Below are positions 9,105 to 18,451 of a stretch of 64,000 nucleotides of DNA, piece by piece. The translations under genes and the position numbers were made by a program. Each line of letters starts with the position of its first letter. The stretch's first letter is position 1. This DNA is from an uncultured Clostridia bacterium. Its GTDB lineage: Bacteria; Bacillota; Clostridia; TANB77; CAG-508. The stretch covers positions 155,310 to 219,309 of the forward strand of contig CANPVP010000003.1 of NCBI GenBank assembly GCA_947581825.1, in the 5' to 3' direction. The notes below the pieces were generated by a model. The model made no database searches and had not been told where the DNA came from. It saw only the letters and a program-made list of their open reading frames with translations.

Positions 9105-11906
9105 TTACATATCTTCTGGCATGTATTCTGCAATTTTATTATAAGCTTTTTCAGCATTTTTTCCACCATTAAGTAATCTTACTACTACAGCAGCATCTGA
9201 TGCATTAACTTTATTAGCTACTCCACCAATATCACCTGCTTTTTCTTGTGCTGGAGTTAATTTTAGCTTGCCATTAGAAGCTCTTACCATTATAGCTGCA
9301 TCTGTTATAGATACTCTTCCATCTCCGTTTACATCACCTTTGTATATTACTGTGATGTTATCACCATTTGATAATTCTATAACTTTTCCTGTTCCAATAT
9401 TACCTGTTAGTTTAGATGCTACTTTAATTCCAGAAAATTTATTTTCAATGGCTGATTTAACTATATCTGCAAGTAAACTTATAAATGATACTGATTTTCC
9501 ATTTGCATTTTGCCTAATTGTAATTGTTTTTCCTGCTTTTAAATAATTATCTTGAAAAGTAATGTTGCTTGGATAATTGTGTTTTTCTTCCTCTAGTTTT
9601 TTTGTATATTCTACACCACATATTTCACATATAGCACCTTTTGTGGAAGTTGCTTTTCCTCCTTTATGTCCTGTTGCTGGAATTTTTGTTCCACTTGATA
9701 TCTTTTTATTACAATCTTTGCAATAAATATCTCCTGTATATCCTTTTTCTGTACATGTTGCTTTTTTTGCATTTCTTGTTTCTTTATTTACATGGTTTGT
9801 AGAATCTAACTTTCCATATTCTACTCCACATACTTTACATTTAGCTCTTTTTGCACACGTTGCAATTCCTCCACTGTGTTTAGCTTCATTTATAATTTTT
9901 CCACATTTACATTCTTTCCAATGACTAGTAGTATTTGTAGTCCAATCTCCATATTGGTGAGTTGGAGCATCAATTGTTAGGTCTTCTTTTTTTACTTCTT
10001 TATGATTTTCATTAAAGTATTTTCCGCATACTGAACAAACATAGTGTGCTTTCATTCCAGCTTCAAGTCTATTTTCTTTATGAACTGGATTTTTTTTTGC
10101 TATTAAATCTCCATAATTATGGTTTGCTAAAGGTAATAGTGAGTTATTTCCACTTATTACTTTTCCACATTTATTGCAAGTAGTATATTTGCCATGTCCT
10201 TGTTTTATACATGTTGAAGTTTCTTCATTATGTACTGTTGTTTTGCTATGTAAACATTCCACAACAGTTACCTTACATGTTGCTTTTTTTCCACCATCTT
10301 TTGTAGTAACTGTTATAGTAGTATCTCCTACTTTTAAAGCTTTTATTGTACCATCATCTGATACTGTTGCAATATCCTCATCTTCTGATTTCCATTCTAC
10401 TTCTTTATTAGTTGCATTTTGTGGAGATATTGTTGCTGTTAATTTTTTTGAACTGCCTTTTTCAAGTTTTAATGTTGTTGATTCTAGAATTACATTTTCT
10501 ACTGTTGTATTCAATGTTACTGTAAGTTCATCTGAATAAACCCCTTCTAAATTCCCCTCTAATATTGTTTCTCTAATACCTCTTACTCTAAATTTATATT
10601 CCTTATCTTTTTGTAAATTATTAACTTGATAATATCTAGAAAACCTTGATGTATTTCCTAAGACTTTCCATTCTGACGTTTTTTCATCGAATATATCGAT
10701 TTCATATTTTGTTGCAAATTCCGTAGAATCCCATCTTAAGGTTATTGTAGATTCGTTCTGTGAAGAAAAATACAAGCCTGTAACTTTTTTGGGTGTTGTT
10801 GCATCTGCAACAAATTCTATTTCATTTGAATAATCTCCAAAATATTTTGTTGAATGAGTGTCATCTTGATTCCATCCTGAATCTATACGTGCACACACTC
10901 TGTATTTATATTTTTTTCCTTCAGTTGGATGGAAACTATAAGAAGCATCTTTATAATCATATACTTTCCATTCTTTTTTCTCATAATCATAGAGTTCAAT
11001 TTGATAATAGTGATAGGGTTCTATTGTATCCCATATTGGATCCCATTCTATTTTAATTGATGCTTGAGTATTTTCCACAACTCTAAGATTTTTTACCGTA
11101 GGCAGAGGTGATACCTTGGTAGTTGCTGATACAGGAAGTGTTTTAACTGATTGATATTCTTTTCCATTCCTCTTTCTACATGTTACTATTGAAAAAACAT
11201 ATCTAGTATCTTCATCTAAATCTTTTACTGTATATGTATTATCTTTTGTTTTTCCTATTTTCTCCCACATTTTTTCTTCTACCCTATAGCGACCAACATC
11301 CATAGACAATCCTTTTGCTTTAACTTTAAATATTTCGTATTCATCATCTTGTTCATCTGTTCTTAACCAAGTTAATTTTGCTGTTGATGGTGTTGTTTCT
11401 ATTTTTAAGTCAGTAATTGTTGGTACTGGATATGTGGCTTCATGATATACATGTACTTTATCATACAAAATATCTTTATTATCGTTACTATCATCTTGAA
11501 AATTTATGTATAATTCGAATAAAACATCATCAGCTACAGCGGTAAAATCATAATAATTATTCCCATAACTATCTGTTTCCGTTAATTCTATAGATTTTTT
11601 TGTTAATTCATAATCATATATTGTCCCATTATTAGGTGTCAGTTTTTCTAGATACCTTATAGTAACTTCAGGATTTTTTAAATCTTTATAGTCTTGTATA
11701 GTTATTCTATACCTATCACCTTCATATACTTTAAAAGTATATTTTAGTTGATTATATGAATCAGTTCCCCAACGCTCTATCGTATGTAATTCCATATATT
11801 TATTATTTGAATCAAAATATTCTTCAGCATGTACTGTGTTTGGAATTATTATTAATAATAAGAAAAATATAATACTAAAAGTAATTGTCATTATTGCTCT
11901 TTTCAT
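9105..11906 (-). CDS. Secreted FN3/Ig-like/CxxC/dockerin-like surface protein
   Basis: A 933-aa exported protein with a signal peptide at 1-27 (…TVHAEE). An N-terminal domain (about 28-165) is followed by three fibronectin type III domains (about 166-255, 260-365 and 370-465), marked by TYTVKDLDEDTRYVFSI and similar strands. A BIG_2 Ig-like domain comes next (about 470-548), then a series of CxxC segments (CNKCGKVISG, CSVCGKYF, CKVCGVEYG, CKDCNKKI, CEICGVEY; about 555-770) that look like small metal-binding knuckles. The last 80 residues contain a dockerin-type pair of calcium loops (GDVNGDGRVSITDAAIMV and NKVNASDAAVVVRLL). There is no LPxTG motif or C-terminal anchor, so attachment may go through the dockerin-like module. 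The same CxxC module occurs at the left edge of the window. Confidence 0.85.
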   Translation of the reverse strand: MKRAIMTITFSIIFFLLLIIIPNTVHAEEYFDSNNKYMELHTIERWGTDSYNQLKYTFKVYEGDRYRITIQDYKDLKNPEVTIRYLEKLTPNNGTIYDYELTKKSIELTETDSYGNNYYDFTAVADDVLFELYINFQDDSNDNKDILYDKVHVYHEATYPVPTITDLKIETTPSTAKLTWLRTDEQDDEYEIFKVKAKGLSMDVGRYRVEEKMWEKIGKTKDNTYTVKDLDEDTRYVFSIVTCRKRNGKEYQSVKTLPVSATTKVSPLPTVKNLRVVENTQASIKIEWDPIWDTIEPYHYYQIELYDYEKKEWKVYDYKDASYSFHPTEGKKYKYRVCARIDSGWNQDDTHSTKYFGDYSNEIEFVADATTPKKVTGLYFSSQNESTITLRWDSTEFATKYEIDIFDEKTSEWKVLGNTSRFSRYYQVNNLQKDKEYKFRVRGIRETILEGNLEGVYSDELTVTLNTTVENVILESTTLKLEKGSSKKLTATISPQNATNKEVEWKSEDEDIATVSDDGTIKALKVGDTTITVTTKDGGKKATCKVTVVECLHSKTTVHNEETSTCIKQGHGKYTTCNKCGKVISGNNSLLPLANHNYGDLIAKKNPVHKENRLEAGMKAHYVCSVCGKYFNENHKEVKKEDLTIDAPTHQYGDWTTNTTSHWKECKCGKIINEAKHSGGIATCAKRAKCKVCGVEYGKLDSTNHVNKETRNAKKATCTEKGYTGDIYCKDCNKKISSGTKIPATGHKGGKATSTKGAICEICGVEYTKKLEEEKHNYPSNITFQDNYLKAGKTITIRQNANGKSVSFISLLADIVKSAIENKFSGIKVASKLTGNIGTGKVIELSNGDNITVIYKGDVNGDGRVSITDAAIMVRASNGKLKLTPAQEKAGDIGGVANKVNASDAAVVVRLLNGGKNAEKAYNKIAEYMPEDM

Positions 11907-12001
11907 AAAAAAGCTCCCTTCTCTTAATTTTACATAATGATTATACCAGAATATTTGAAAAAGTCAATTAATAGTTGATATATTAGGTTTTTTTTATAAT
12001 T

Positions 12002-12508
12002 TTATTTGCTATTTATAAAAATCTTTAATTTTTCAGTTTCGTTTACAAATGTAGTTATTTCAGATTCAAATATATCTGTTCTTATATCTGATTTTGATTT
12101 CTTTTCTAGTATTTTTCTTAATATTTCAAAAGCATCAATAGTGAAATGTCTATATTCATAACCATCATTTATATTTTCAAATTCAAAGGATTCGATTAAT
12201 TGAAATGATGTATCAAATGTTCCAAGTAAATCATCTAATAATTCTTGAGATATAAGCGAATTGTTACTCTTGTAATATATGCTTAAATAATTTCTATAAT
12301 TAGAATAAATACTATTAAAATCTAAATCTGAATTTTGTTGCTTTAAGTATACTTTTGTATAATAAAGATAGTATGCTTTTATGAATATATATGTAAATGA
12401 TTGATCTATATTTTGTAATTCTTTCAATCTTCCTAATACATCATAAATTGAATCTTCTGTTGTATCAAATAATTCATGTGCAAACTTTGTTAGATCTATT
12501 TCACTCAT
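12002..12508 (-). CDS. Unknown protein downstream of the FtsH-like gene
   Basis: Not recognised. The best start is the ATG at 12506-12508 (MSEIDLTKFAHELF), which has a GAAAGAAGG ribosome binding site. A longer in-frame ATG further upstream lies inside the neighbouring gene. The product is 168 aa, acidic and predicted helical, with no signal peptide or membrane segment. It sits about 23 bp after the FtsH-like gene on the same strand, so it may be a cytosolic partner of that protein. Confidence 0.65.
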   Translation of the reverse strand: MSEIDLTKFAHELFDTTEDSIYDVLGRLKELQNIDQSFTYIFIKAYYLYYTKVYLKQQNSDLDFNSIYSNYRNYLSIYYKSNNSLISQELLDDLLGTFDTSFQLIESFEFENINDGYEYRHFTIDAFEILRKILEKKSKSDIRTDIFESEITTFVNETEKLKIFINSK

Positions 12509-12531
12509 AAAAAATAACCTTCTTTCAATTA

Positions 12532-13710
12532 TCATCTTAATTTCTTTAAGTTTATATTGCAATTGGTTTTCTTACTTGCATTGATTATATTATCCATAGA
12601 AATTGTATTTCTTTTCTCTGATATAGCTTCCATAGCAGCTTCGTTTAGTATTGTTTCAATGCCTGAACAGCTTAATGATTCAAAGCTTCCAGCTAATTTT
12701 TCTTTATTAATATCTTCAGCTAATGTTTTCTTCTTAGTATATAAATCAATTAATTTTATTCTTGTTTCCAAATCAGGGTTAGTAATATTATATCTTAGAT
12801 CAAATCTACCAGGTCTTATTAAAGCAGAATCTAAAGAATTATATGAATTAGTTGCAGCAATAACTAATATTCCATCCTGTGCTTCAAAACCATCCATTTC
12901 ATTAAGCATTGCAGTTACGATTCTATTGTTTTCTTTATCTACTCCAGTACCAGTATAATTTCTTCTTTCACCTATGCTATCAAATTCATCTATAAAAATT
13001 ATACATGGTTTATGCTTTTTTGCTTTTTTAAATAACTGTTTGATTTTTCTAGCTCCTACTGACATCATTGCACTTTGAAAGTCAGCTCCCTTAGTAGCAA
13101 TAAAATTAACTTTCATTTCTTCTGCTAATGCTCTTGCAAATAACGTTTTTCCATTACCAGGAGATCCTTCAAATATAATTCCTTTTGTTTGTCTTATTCC
13201 TTTAGCTTTATACTCTTCTGGATTCTTTAGAACATCAACATTTTGTCTCATATCTTTTTTTAGTACATCCATTCCAGCTATATCATCAAAGGTTACTTTT
13301 GTATGCTTAATTACTTTAAAAGTTTTATGATTCATTTCGTAAAATTTATATAAAACAAATAATATTATTCCAAAGAAAAATAAGTAAAACAGCATATCGA
13401 AAACAAAGCTAATATTTTCTTTGTCAGAATTAACTTCAACATTAATTCCTTGTAATAATAAATCTCTTTCTAATCCATCATAATTAGGATTAGTTGTATA
13501 ATATAATTTTTCATCATTATTTTCAGAAAATTTTAATTTGTCATCTTCTATCCAAACAGATTTTATATTATTGTTTTTTATTTTGCTGTCAAAATCTTTG
13601 TAGCTAACATATTGTATATTATTATTTTTTAAAACACTAAAAGCTAAAATTGCTCCAAATAATGCAAGAACAATTAATACTACAATCATTTTTTTTAAAT
13701 TTATTTTCAT
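12532..13710 (-). CDS. FtsH-like membrane AAA ATPase lacking the M41 protease domain
   Basis: The start at 13710 has a GGGGAG ribosome binding site. The 392-aa chain has the FtsH plan: membrane segment 9-27, a short extracytoplasmic domain, and a second membrane segment at about 102-122. The AAA module follows, with Walker A GSPGNGKT (182-189), Walker B CIIFIDEFD (236-244) and an SRH region ending in ALIRPGRFD. It then ends after the AAA lid. The zinc protease domain and its HExxH motif, expected over the next 200 residues, are absent, and no such sequence is present in any frame downstream. It probably works as an unfoldase or as a regulator alongside a separate complete FtsH. Confidence 0.85.
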   Translation of the reverse strand: MKINLKKMIVVLIVLALFGAILAFSVLKNNNIQYVSYKDFDSKIKNNNIKSVWIEDDKLKFSENNDEKLYYTTNPNYDGLERDLLLQGINVEVNSDKENISFVFDMLFYLFFFGIILFVLYKFYEMNHKTFKVIKHTKVTFDDIAGMDVLKKDMRQNVDVLKNPEEYKAKGIRQTKGIIFEGSPGNGKTLFARALAEEMKVNFIATKGADFQSAMMSVGARKIKQLFKKAKKHKPCIIFIDEFDSIGERRNYTGTGVDKENNRIVTAMLNEMDGFEAQDGILVIAATNSYNSLDSALIRPGRFDLRYNITNPDLETRIKLIDLYTKKKTLAEDINKEKLAGSFESLSCSGIETILNEAAMEAISEKRNTISMDNIINASKKTNCNINLKKLR

Positions 13711-13795
13711 CCTGAAACTCCCCTTTTGTACCAGATTATTATATTATTTTTCTAATATGTGCAGTATTTTATCATATAAATTGATATAATGCAAA

Positions 13796-13834
13796 AAAAC
13801 TTTCCATAACTTATTTTGTTATGAAAAGTTTTTT
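13796..13834 (-). terminator. Terminator of the sigma/anti-sigma operon
   Basis: AAAACTTT-CATAAC pairs with GTTATG-AAAGTTTT around a 7-nt loop. On the minus strand it is followed by a T run. It lies about 110 nt past the anti-sigma stop codon. Confidence 0.7.
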
Positions 13835-13943
13835 ATATATTTTTACTATTAAATCTTGCTTACTTTATGTCAAAATCTATTGTGTACTATATTTGGTATT
13901 AGCCAAAATTCTCAAAGATTACTTTTGCTTTATTAGAAAATAT

Positions 13944-15206
13944 TTAAGGATTATCATAATCTATATCTGAAGAATCAATTATTGTTTGGATGTTTGGATA
14001 TGCTTTCAAATATTCTTTAGTTTCTGATTCTGATGCTTTTATCATTTTTATATTTTCTAAATCTTTATCTGAATCTAAACCAGGAACAGTTAATTTATTC
14101 TTATCAGTAATTGTTCCATCATCATTTATCTTTAGCTTTATTACATCTATTGTAGGATCTGTTAAAGTATCTGAACTAGTTTCATAATCTACTTTTAAAA
14201 TTAAATTATTGTCTTCAATAGTATATTTACCAAGCTCTCCTACTGGTGCAAAACAAGAACGTTCATATTTAAAGGTTCCATCAGCATATAAGCATAAAGA
14301 ATAAGAAAATTCATAATTTTCAGTATCAATTTTAGTATTTCCTTGGTATGTATATAATCCTTCTATATTATCAATATTTGTATCTTCTTGATAGGTATAT
14401 AAACCTCCAACGGTATTATCATTGTTATTATTATCTTTTATATCTGCAGAATCAATTATTGTTTGGATGTTTGGATATGTTTTTAAATATTCTTGAGCTT
14501 CTGAATCTTGGGCTTGTATCATCTCTATATTTTCTAAATCAAGGTCTTTATAGTCTTTGTCTGAATCTAAACCTGGAACAGTTAGCTTGTTCTTATCAGT
14601 AATTGTTCCATCTATATTAATTGTTAACTTTATTACCTCATTTGATTGAATTAATTCAGTACTAGAATTAGTTTTGTATTGTACATTTAAAATCAAATTA
14701 TTGCCATCAATAGCATATTTTCCAATCTCTCCTATTGGCGCAAAACAAGAACGCTCATATTTAAATGTTCCATCAGGATATAAGTATAAAGAATAATTAA
14801 TTGTATGCTTTTCATTATCAATATTAACATCTTCTGTGTAACTATATAATCCACCGATTTTGCTAGTATCCTGTAAAGATGCTGGATCTTCTCCACCTGC
14901 ATTTTGAGAATCCTGTCCTGAGCTTTTTTCAGCAACTATTTGTGTTCGATTTTTAGTATCAAACATCCCATTTTTGAATCCTACACTTCCAACTATTCCA
15001 GCTACAATAACTACAGCAGCAGCTATTCCAACAACTTTTTTCACATTAAATTTTTTCTCATTAAATTCATTTGCATTATATTTATCAATTTTTATTTTAT
15101 TCATATCTTCCATTATTATCTCCTCCAAATTTTCTGGTATTTTAATATTATTCATATATTTATTTAATTCTTTTTTTATAATCTTTTCTTGCTCTTTATC
15201 TAGCAT
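13944..15206 (-). CDS. Membrane anti-sigma-like protein with duplicated extracellular domain
   Basis: A 420-aa protein. About 55 cytosolic residues (charged, containing IPENLEEIIMEDMNKIK) precede one membrane helix (about 56-76). The extracellular part carries two copies of a roughly 115-residue domain (GGLYSYTEDVNIDNE…YLYPDGTFKYERSCFAP, then GLYTYQGNTKIDTE…), which share about half of their residues. The start codon overlaps the sigma-factor stop (TAATG), so the two are translationally coupled. From that context it is inferred to hold the ECF sigma factor at the membrane and to sense an envelope signal through its repeated domain. No HxxxCxxC zinc anti-sigma motif is visible. Confidence 0.7.
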   Translation of the reverse strand: MLDKEQEKIIKKELNKYMNNIKIPENLEEIIMEDMNKIKIDKYNANEFNEKKFNVKKVVGIAAAVVIVAGIVGSVGFKNGMFDTKNRTQIVAEKSSGQDSQNAGGEDPASLQDTSKIGGLYSYTEDVNIDNEKHTINYSLYLYPDGTFKYERSCFAPIGEIGKYAIDGNNLILNVQYKTNSSTELIQSNEVIKLTINIDGTITDKNKLTVPGLDSDKDYKDLDLENIEMIQAQDSEAQEYLKTYPNIQTIIDSADIKDNNNNDNTVGGLYTYQEDTNIDNIEGLYTYQGNTKIDTENYEFSYSLCLYADGTFKYERSCFAPVGELGKYTIEDNNLILKVDYETSSDTLTDPTIDVIKLKINDDGTITDKNKLTVPGLDSDKDLENIKMIKASESETKEYLKAYPNIQTIIDSSDIDYDNP

Positions 15207-15748
15207 TATTCATTCACCTCCTCAATTCTCAAAAGTTGCTTTAACTTCTCAAGTCCTGTATAGTAGGCACTTTTTACTGTACTTACAGGCTTTTCTAAAT
15301 TTTGGGCTATTTCTTCAAAAGTATTTTCTAAGTATAATTTCATTACTAGTATTGTTCTTGTATTTTGGTCTAATTTCTTCATAGCTTGTTCAATGTCCAT
15401 TTTTTCTTCATGTGATTCATTTGTTGTAGACATATTAATGTTTGCTTTTTCTTCATATTCGTCCATGTACAATATTTTAGAATTCTTTTTTATATAATTT
15501 TTAGATTCATTTATTGCAATTCTTATGATCCATGTTTTAAAGAATTCATTATGTGATAGTTTATTCAAATTTATATATGATTTGTATATTACTTCATCTA
15601 GTACTTCTAATGCAGAAGACTGATTTTGAACTATCACATATATTGTTTTATATAATTGTTCTTTAATGCTTAATATTAAAGTGGTAAAAGCATCTGCATC
15701 TCTACTTTTGGCTTTACTTACTAATAAATTCACCTCATTTGATATCAT
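15206..15748 (-). CDS. ECF-type RNA polymerase sigma factor
   Basis: The start chosen is the ATG at 15746-15748 (MISNEVNLLVSKAKS), preceded by AGGAAAGGTAGG. A start 14 codons upstream is possible but has no ribosome binding site. The product is 180 aa. Sigma region 2 spans about 10-75 (AFTTLILSIKEQLYKTIYVIVQNQSSALEVLDE) and region 4 about 115-175, with helix-turn-helix NTRTILVMKLYLENTFEEIAQNLEKP. It resembles the SigV/SigW group that controls envelope stress. It is coupled to the membrane protein downstream, its probable anti-sigma factor. Confidence 0.88.
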   Translation of the reverse strand: MISNEVNLLVSKAKSRDADAFTTLILSIKEQLYKTIYVIVQNQSSALEVLDEVIYKSYINLNKLSHNEFFKTWIIRIAINESKNYIKKNSKILYMDEYEEKANINMSTTNESHEEKMDIEQAMKKLDQNTRTILVMKLYLENTFEEIAQNLEKPVSTVKSAYYTGLEKLKQLLRIEEVNE

Positions 15749-15913
15749 ATTTTTTCCTACCTTTCCTCTTTCAAATATTAGACAATTCAAATTTAAAAAT
15801 AGTCGAAATAATTATAAATTTTTTACAATTATTTTAATAAAAAAAATATATAATTACAATTGTGTATACAAATTTAATTTTAATCATATTAAAACGTATT
15901 CTCCATCAAATTA

Positions 15914-15941
15914 TTGACTTTATTTTTTGTAATGATAAAAT
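15914..15941 (+). promoter_or_regulatory. Promoter of the tyrosine recombinase gene
   Basis: TTGACT, a 16-nt spacer, then TAAAAT. The start codon is about 30 nt downstream with GAAAGAAGG before it. Confidence 0.55.
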
Positions 15942-15972
15942 ACATATATATAAAGAGAAAGAAGGAAAAAAT

Positions 15973-16950
15973 ATGATACCTAGAGAAGATAATCCTGATT
16001 ATTTAAATGCTTTTTTAGATTATAGTATTACTATCTTAAATAAATCTCCTAATACTATTAAAGAATGTAATTATGATATAGCAAACTTTTTAAAGTATAT
16101 GAAGATATATTTTAAAATGACTGATGAAACTGATTATACTAAAATTGAAATTAAAGATTTTTCTTTAGAGGATATTAAACGTATAACCTTAGAAGATATT
16201 CATTCCTACATATCTTATATGGCAACAGAATTAAGAAGCAAAGCAACTACTAGAGCAAGAAAAGTTTCAAGCATTAGAGTATTTTTCAACTATCTAGCTG
16301 TAAAAGCAAAATTAATTGAGATTAACCCTGCTCAAAATTTGGAAACACCAAAATTAGAAAGACGTGTACCTAAATACTTAACCTTAGATGATAGTAGAAA
16401 GCTTTTAGAAGTTACATGTGATGAAGAAAGTAATCGTAATGCTAAAAGAGATTATGCAATAATTACCCTATTCTTAAATTGTGGAATGCGTTTATCAGAA
16501 TTAGTTAATATAAATATTAAAGATATAAAATTTGATGATTGTAAGATGACTGTTATAGGAAAAGGTAATAAAGAACGTACTATTTACTTAAATAAAGCTT
16601 GTATAAAAGCTATTAATGAATATTTAGAAACTAGACCAAAAGAAAGAATAGATTTCAAATCAAAAGATGCTTTATTCTTAAGTGAAAGACGCGAAAGAAT
16701 TAGCAATAGAACAGTTCAACACATTGTAGAAAAAGAATTAAGACAAGCAGGTCTTGATACCTCAAAATATTCTACTCATAAACTAAGACATACTGCTGCT
16801 ACATTAATGTACCAATATGGAAATGTAGATATTAGAGCTTTGCAAGAGCTTTTAGGACATGAAAGTATATCAACAACAGAAATATATACTCATGTTGAAA
16901 ATACACAAGTAAGAAATGCAGTAGAAAGTAATCCTTTAGCAGATTTGTAA
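15973..16950 (+). CDS. XerC/XerD-type tyrosine recombinase
   Basis: Catalyses site-specific strand exchange, probably chromosome dimer resolution at dif. The start chosen is the ATG at 15973, with an AAGAAGGA site just upstream, giving 325 aa. The N-terminal SAM-like core-binding domain spans about 10-125. The catalytic domain shows the full set of residues: R in CGMRLSELV, K in GKGNKERTI, HKLRHTAATL, and LLGHESISTTEIYTHV carrying the His and the nucleophile Tyr. It is a stand-alone gene with its own promoter and terminator and no att sites or phage genes nearby. This favours a housekeeping Xer over an integron- or phage-type enzyme. Confidence 0.88.
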   Translation: MIPREDNPDYLNAFLDYSITILNKSPNTIKECNYDIANFLKYMKIYFKMTDETDYTKIEIKDFSLEDIKRITLEDIHSYISYMATELRSKATTRARKVSSIRVFFNYLAVKAKLIEINPAQNLETPKLERRVPKYLTLDDSRKLLEVTCDEESNRNAKRDYAIITLFLNCGMRLSELVNINIKDIKFDDCKMTVIGKGNKERTIYLNKACIKAINEYLETRPKERIDFKSKDALFLSERRERISNRTVQHIVEKELRQAGLDTSKYSTHKLRHTAATLMYQYGNVDIRALQELLGHESISTTEIYTHVENTQVRNAVESNPLADL

Positions 16951-16989
16951 TTTTATTGAAAGAAAAATTTCCTACAATATAAAAAAATT

Positions 16990-17026
16990 AAAGCATTATA
17001 ATTTGAAAAAATTATAATGCTTTTTT
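16990..17026 (+). terminator. Terminator of the recombinase gene
   Basis: AAAGCATTATAATT pairs perfectly with AATTATAATGCTTT around a 6-nt loop and is followed by a T run. It may also serve the convergent LRR gene. Confidence 0.85.
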
Positions 17027-17054
17027 GTATCTTTAAAGTATTGTATTCTTAAAC

Positions 17055-18194
17055 TTATTTTTTATTCTTTTTCTTCAATATAACTACTATAATTACAACA
17101 ACTACTATTGCACCAATACCTACTAAACCTATTAATAAAAGATTATTTGAAGAAGCTTTTCCTTTCTCATTAGAATTATTATTTTTTGATTCAGTCATAG
17201 TTCCATTTCCATTTGATTCAGACACCGCTCCACTTCCATCAATATATACTCTTTCTATATTCTTACTTTCTCCAAACTTATCTGCATATGAATCTTTCAA
17301 ACAATAAATCTTTAAATTATTACACTCATCAAAAGCCTTATCTCCAATACTAGTAACAGAATCTGGAATTGTTATTTGGGTTAAGCCTTCACAACCATGA
17401 AAAGCACTCTGCCCAATGCTAGTAACAGAATCTGGGATTGTTATTTGGGTTAAGCCTGTACAAGCAGAAAAAGCACCATCTCCAATGCTAGTAACAGAAT
17501 CTGGGATTGTTATTTGGGTTAAGCCTGTACAAGCAGCAAAAGTACGCTCTCTAATGCTAGTAACAGAATCTGGAATTGTTATTTGGGTTAAGCCTCTACA
17601 ACAAGAAAAAGCTTCATCTTCAATGCTAGTAACAGAATTTGGAATTGTTATTTGGGTTAAGCCTTCGCATAAACTAAAAGCCTGCTCTCCAATGCTAGTA
17701 ACAGAATTTGGAATTGTTATTTGGGTTAAGCCTGAGCATAAACTAAAAGCACCTTTTTCAATGCTAGTAACAGAATCTGGGATTGTTATTTGGGTTAAGC
17801 CTTTACATAAACCAAAAGCCATCTCTCCAATGCTAGTAACAGAATTTGGAATTGTTATTTGTGTTAAGCCTTCGCAACCAGCAAAAGCACCATCTCCAAT
17901 GCTAGTAACAGAATCTGGAATTGTTATTTGGGTTAAGCCTTTACAGCCATAAAAAGCAGTATGTCCAATGCTAGAAACAGAATCTGGGATTGTTATTTCT
18001 CCCTCTAAGTCCTCAGGATTTTGACATATAAAATTTATAAAATTATTTGATTTATCTCTTTCATATTCCCATGTTATTTCTTTTCCATTTATTGTTGATG
18101 TTGATGTTTCAGCATGTACATATGTTGGAAGTATAACTATTGTTGCAATTAAAAACAACAATATAAATAATGTTTTTTGTGATATTTTTTTCAT
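17055..18194 (-). CDS. BspA-type leucine-rich repeat surface protein
   Basis: A 379-aa protein with a signal peptide at 1-28 (…TYVHA). Roughly ten LRR_5 repeats of 23 residues follow (consensus GLTQITIPDSVTSIGDGAFAGCE; about 80-300). A Ser/Asn-rich spacer then leads to a C-terminal membrane helix (about 352-372) and a basic tail (KKKNKK). There is no LPxTG motif, so it is probably membrane-anchored with the repeats outside. BspA-type proteins often bind host or neighbouring-cell surfaces. The repeats are highly conserved, including at the DNA level. Confidence 0.85.
   Translation of the reverse strand: MKKISQKTLFILLFLIATIVILPTYVHAETSTSTINGKEITWEYERDKSNNFINFICQNPEDLEGEITIPDSVSSIGHTAFYGCKGLTQITIPDSVTSIGDGAFAGCEGLTQITIPNSVTSIGEMAFGLCKGLTQITIPDSVTSIEKGAFSLCSGLTQITIPNSVTSIGEQAFSLCEGLTQITIPNSVTSIEDEAFSCCRGLTQITIPDSVTSIRERTFAACTGLTQITIPDSVTSIGDGAFSACTGLTQITIPDSVTSIGQSAFHGCEGLTQITIPDSVTSIGDKAFDECNNLKIYCLKDSYADKFGESKNIERVYIDGSGAVSESNGNGTMTESKNNNSNEKGKASSNNLLLIGLVGIGAIVVVVIIVVILKKKNKK
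17340..17990 (-). repeat. Tandem 69-bp coding repeats (LRR_5)
   Basis: About ten units of 69 bp share the plus-strand cores aatgctagtaacagaat and attgttatttgggttaagc with few changes. The DNA-level homogeneity suggests recent expansion or gene conversion. Confidence 0.85.
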
Positions 18195-18295
18195 ATTTAT
18201 CTCTCCTTTTCATTTGTTCTAAGTTAAGCATAATATATAGTATTTATCTATATTTGTCAATAAAAGAAATGTTATGGTGAATTTTGACAAAAAAA

Positions 18296-18332
18296 TAAAA
18301 ACACTAATAATTTTAAAATTATAATGTTTTTA
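18296..18332 (-). terminator. Terminator of the 24971-18452 operon
   Basis: AAAACA-T-ATAATTTT pairs with AAAATTATAATGTTTT, with T-rich flanks on both strands, just past the ALDH-like gene on the minus strand. Confidence 0.6.
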
Positions 18333-18409
18333 TTCTGAAATGCTATAAAATTCATATAATTCGGTCAAGTAATGCTCTCACCTAAGTATGTTATATTATT
18401 CATTATGTA

Positions 18410-18430
18410 GGGGCGACCATTGGTCGCCAG
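18410..18430. repeat. REP-like palindrome
   Basis: GGGGCGACCATTGGTCGCC, an intergenic copy of the GGGCGACC-A-T-GGTCGCCC family that recurs nine times in this window. Confidence 0.8.
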
Positions 18431-18451
18431 TTTTACATTCAGCATATGTTT

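Noticed and set aside
12509..12562. Upstream start for the 12002 gene
   Set aside because: The extension would lie inside the FtsH-like gene. The ATG at 12508 has the better ribosome binding site.
14732..14935. Minus-strand ORF of 67 aa inside the anti-sigma gene
   Set aside because: It overlaps the long, domain-bearing frame completely and has no ribosome binding site.
15862..15972. N-terminal extension of the recombinase
   Set aside because: It contains the promoter and ribosome binding site; the ATG at 15973 starts a normal-length Xer protein.
17340..17990. CRISPR-like or satellite repeats
   Set aside because: The units encode 23-aa leucine-rich repeats in one frame with no spacers.
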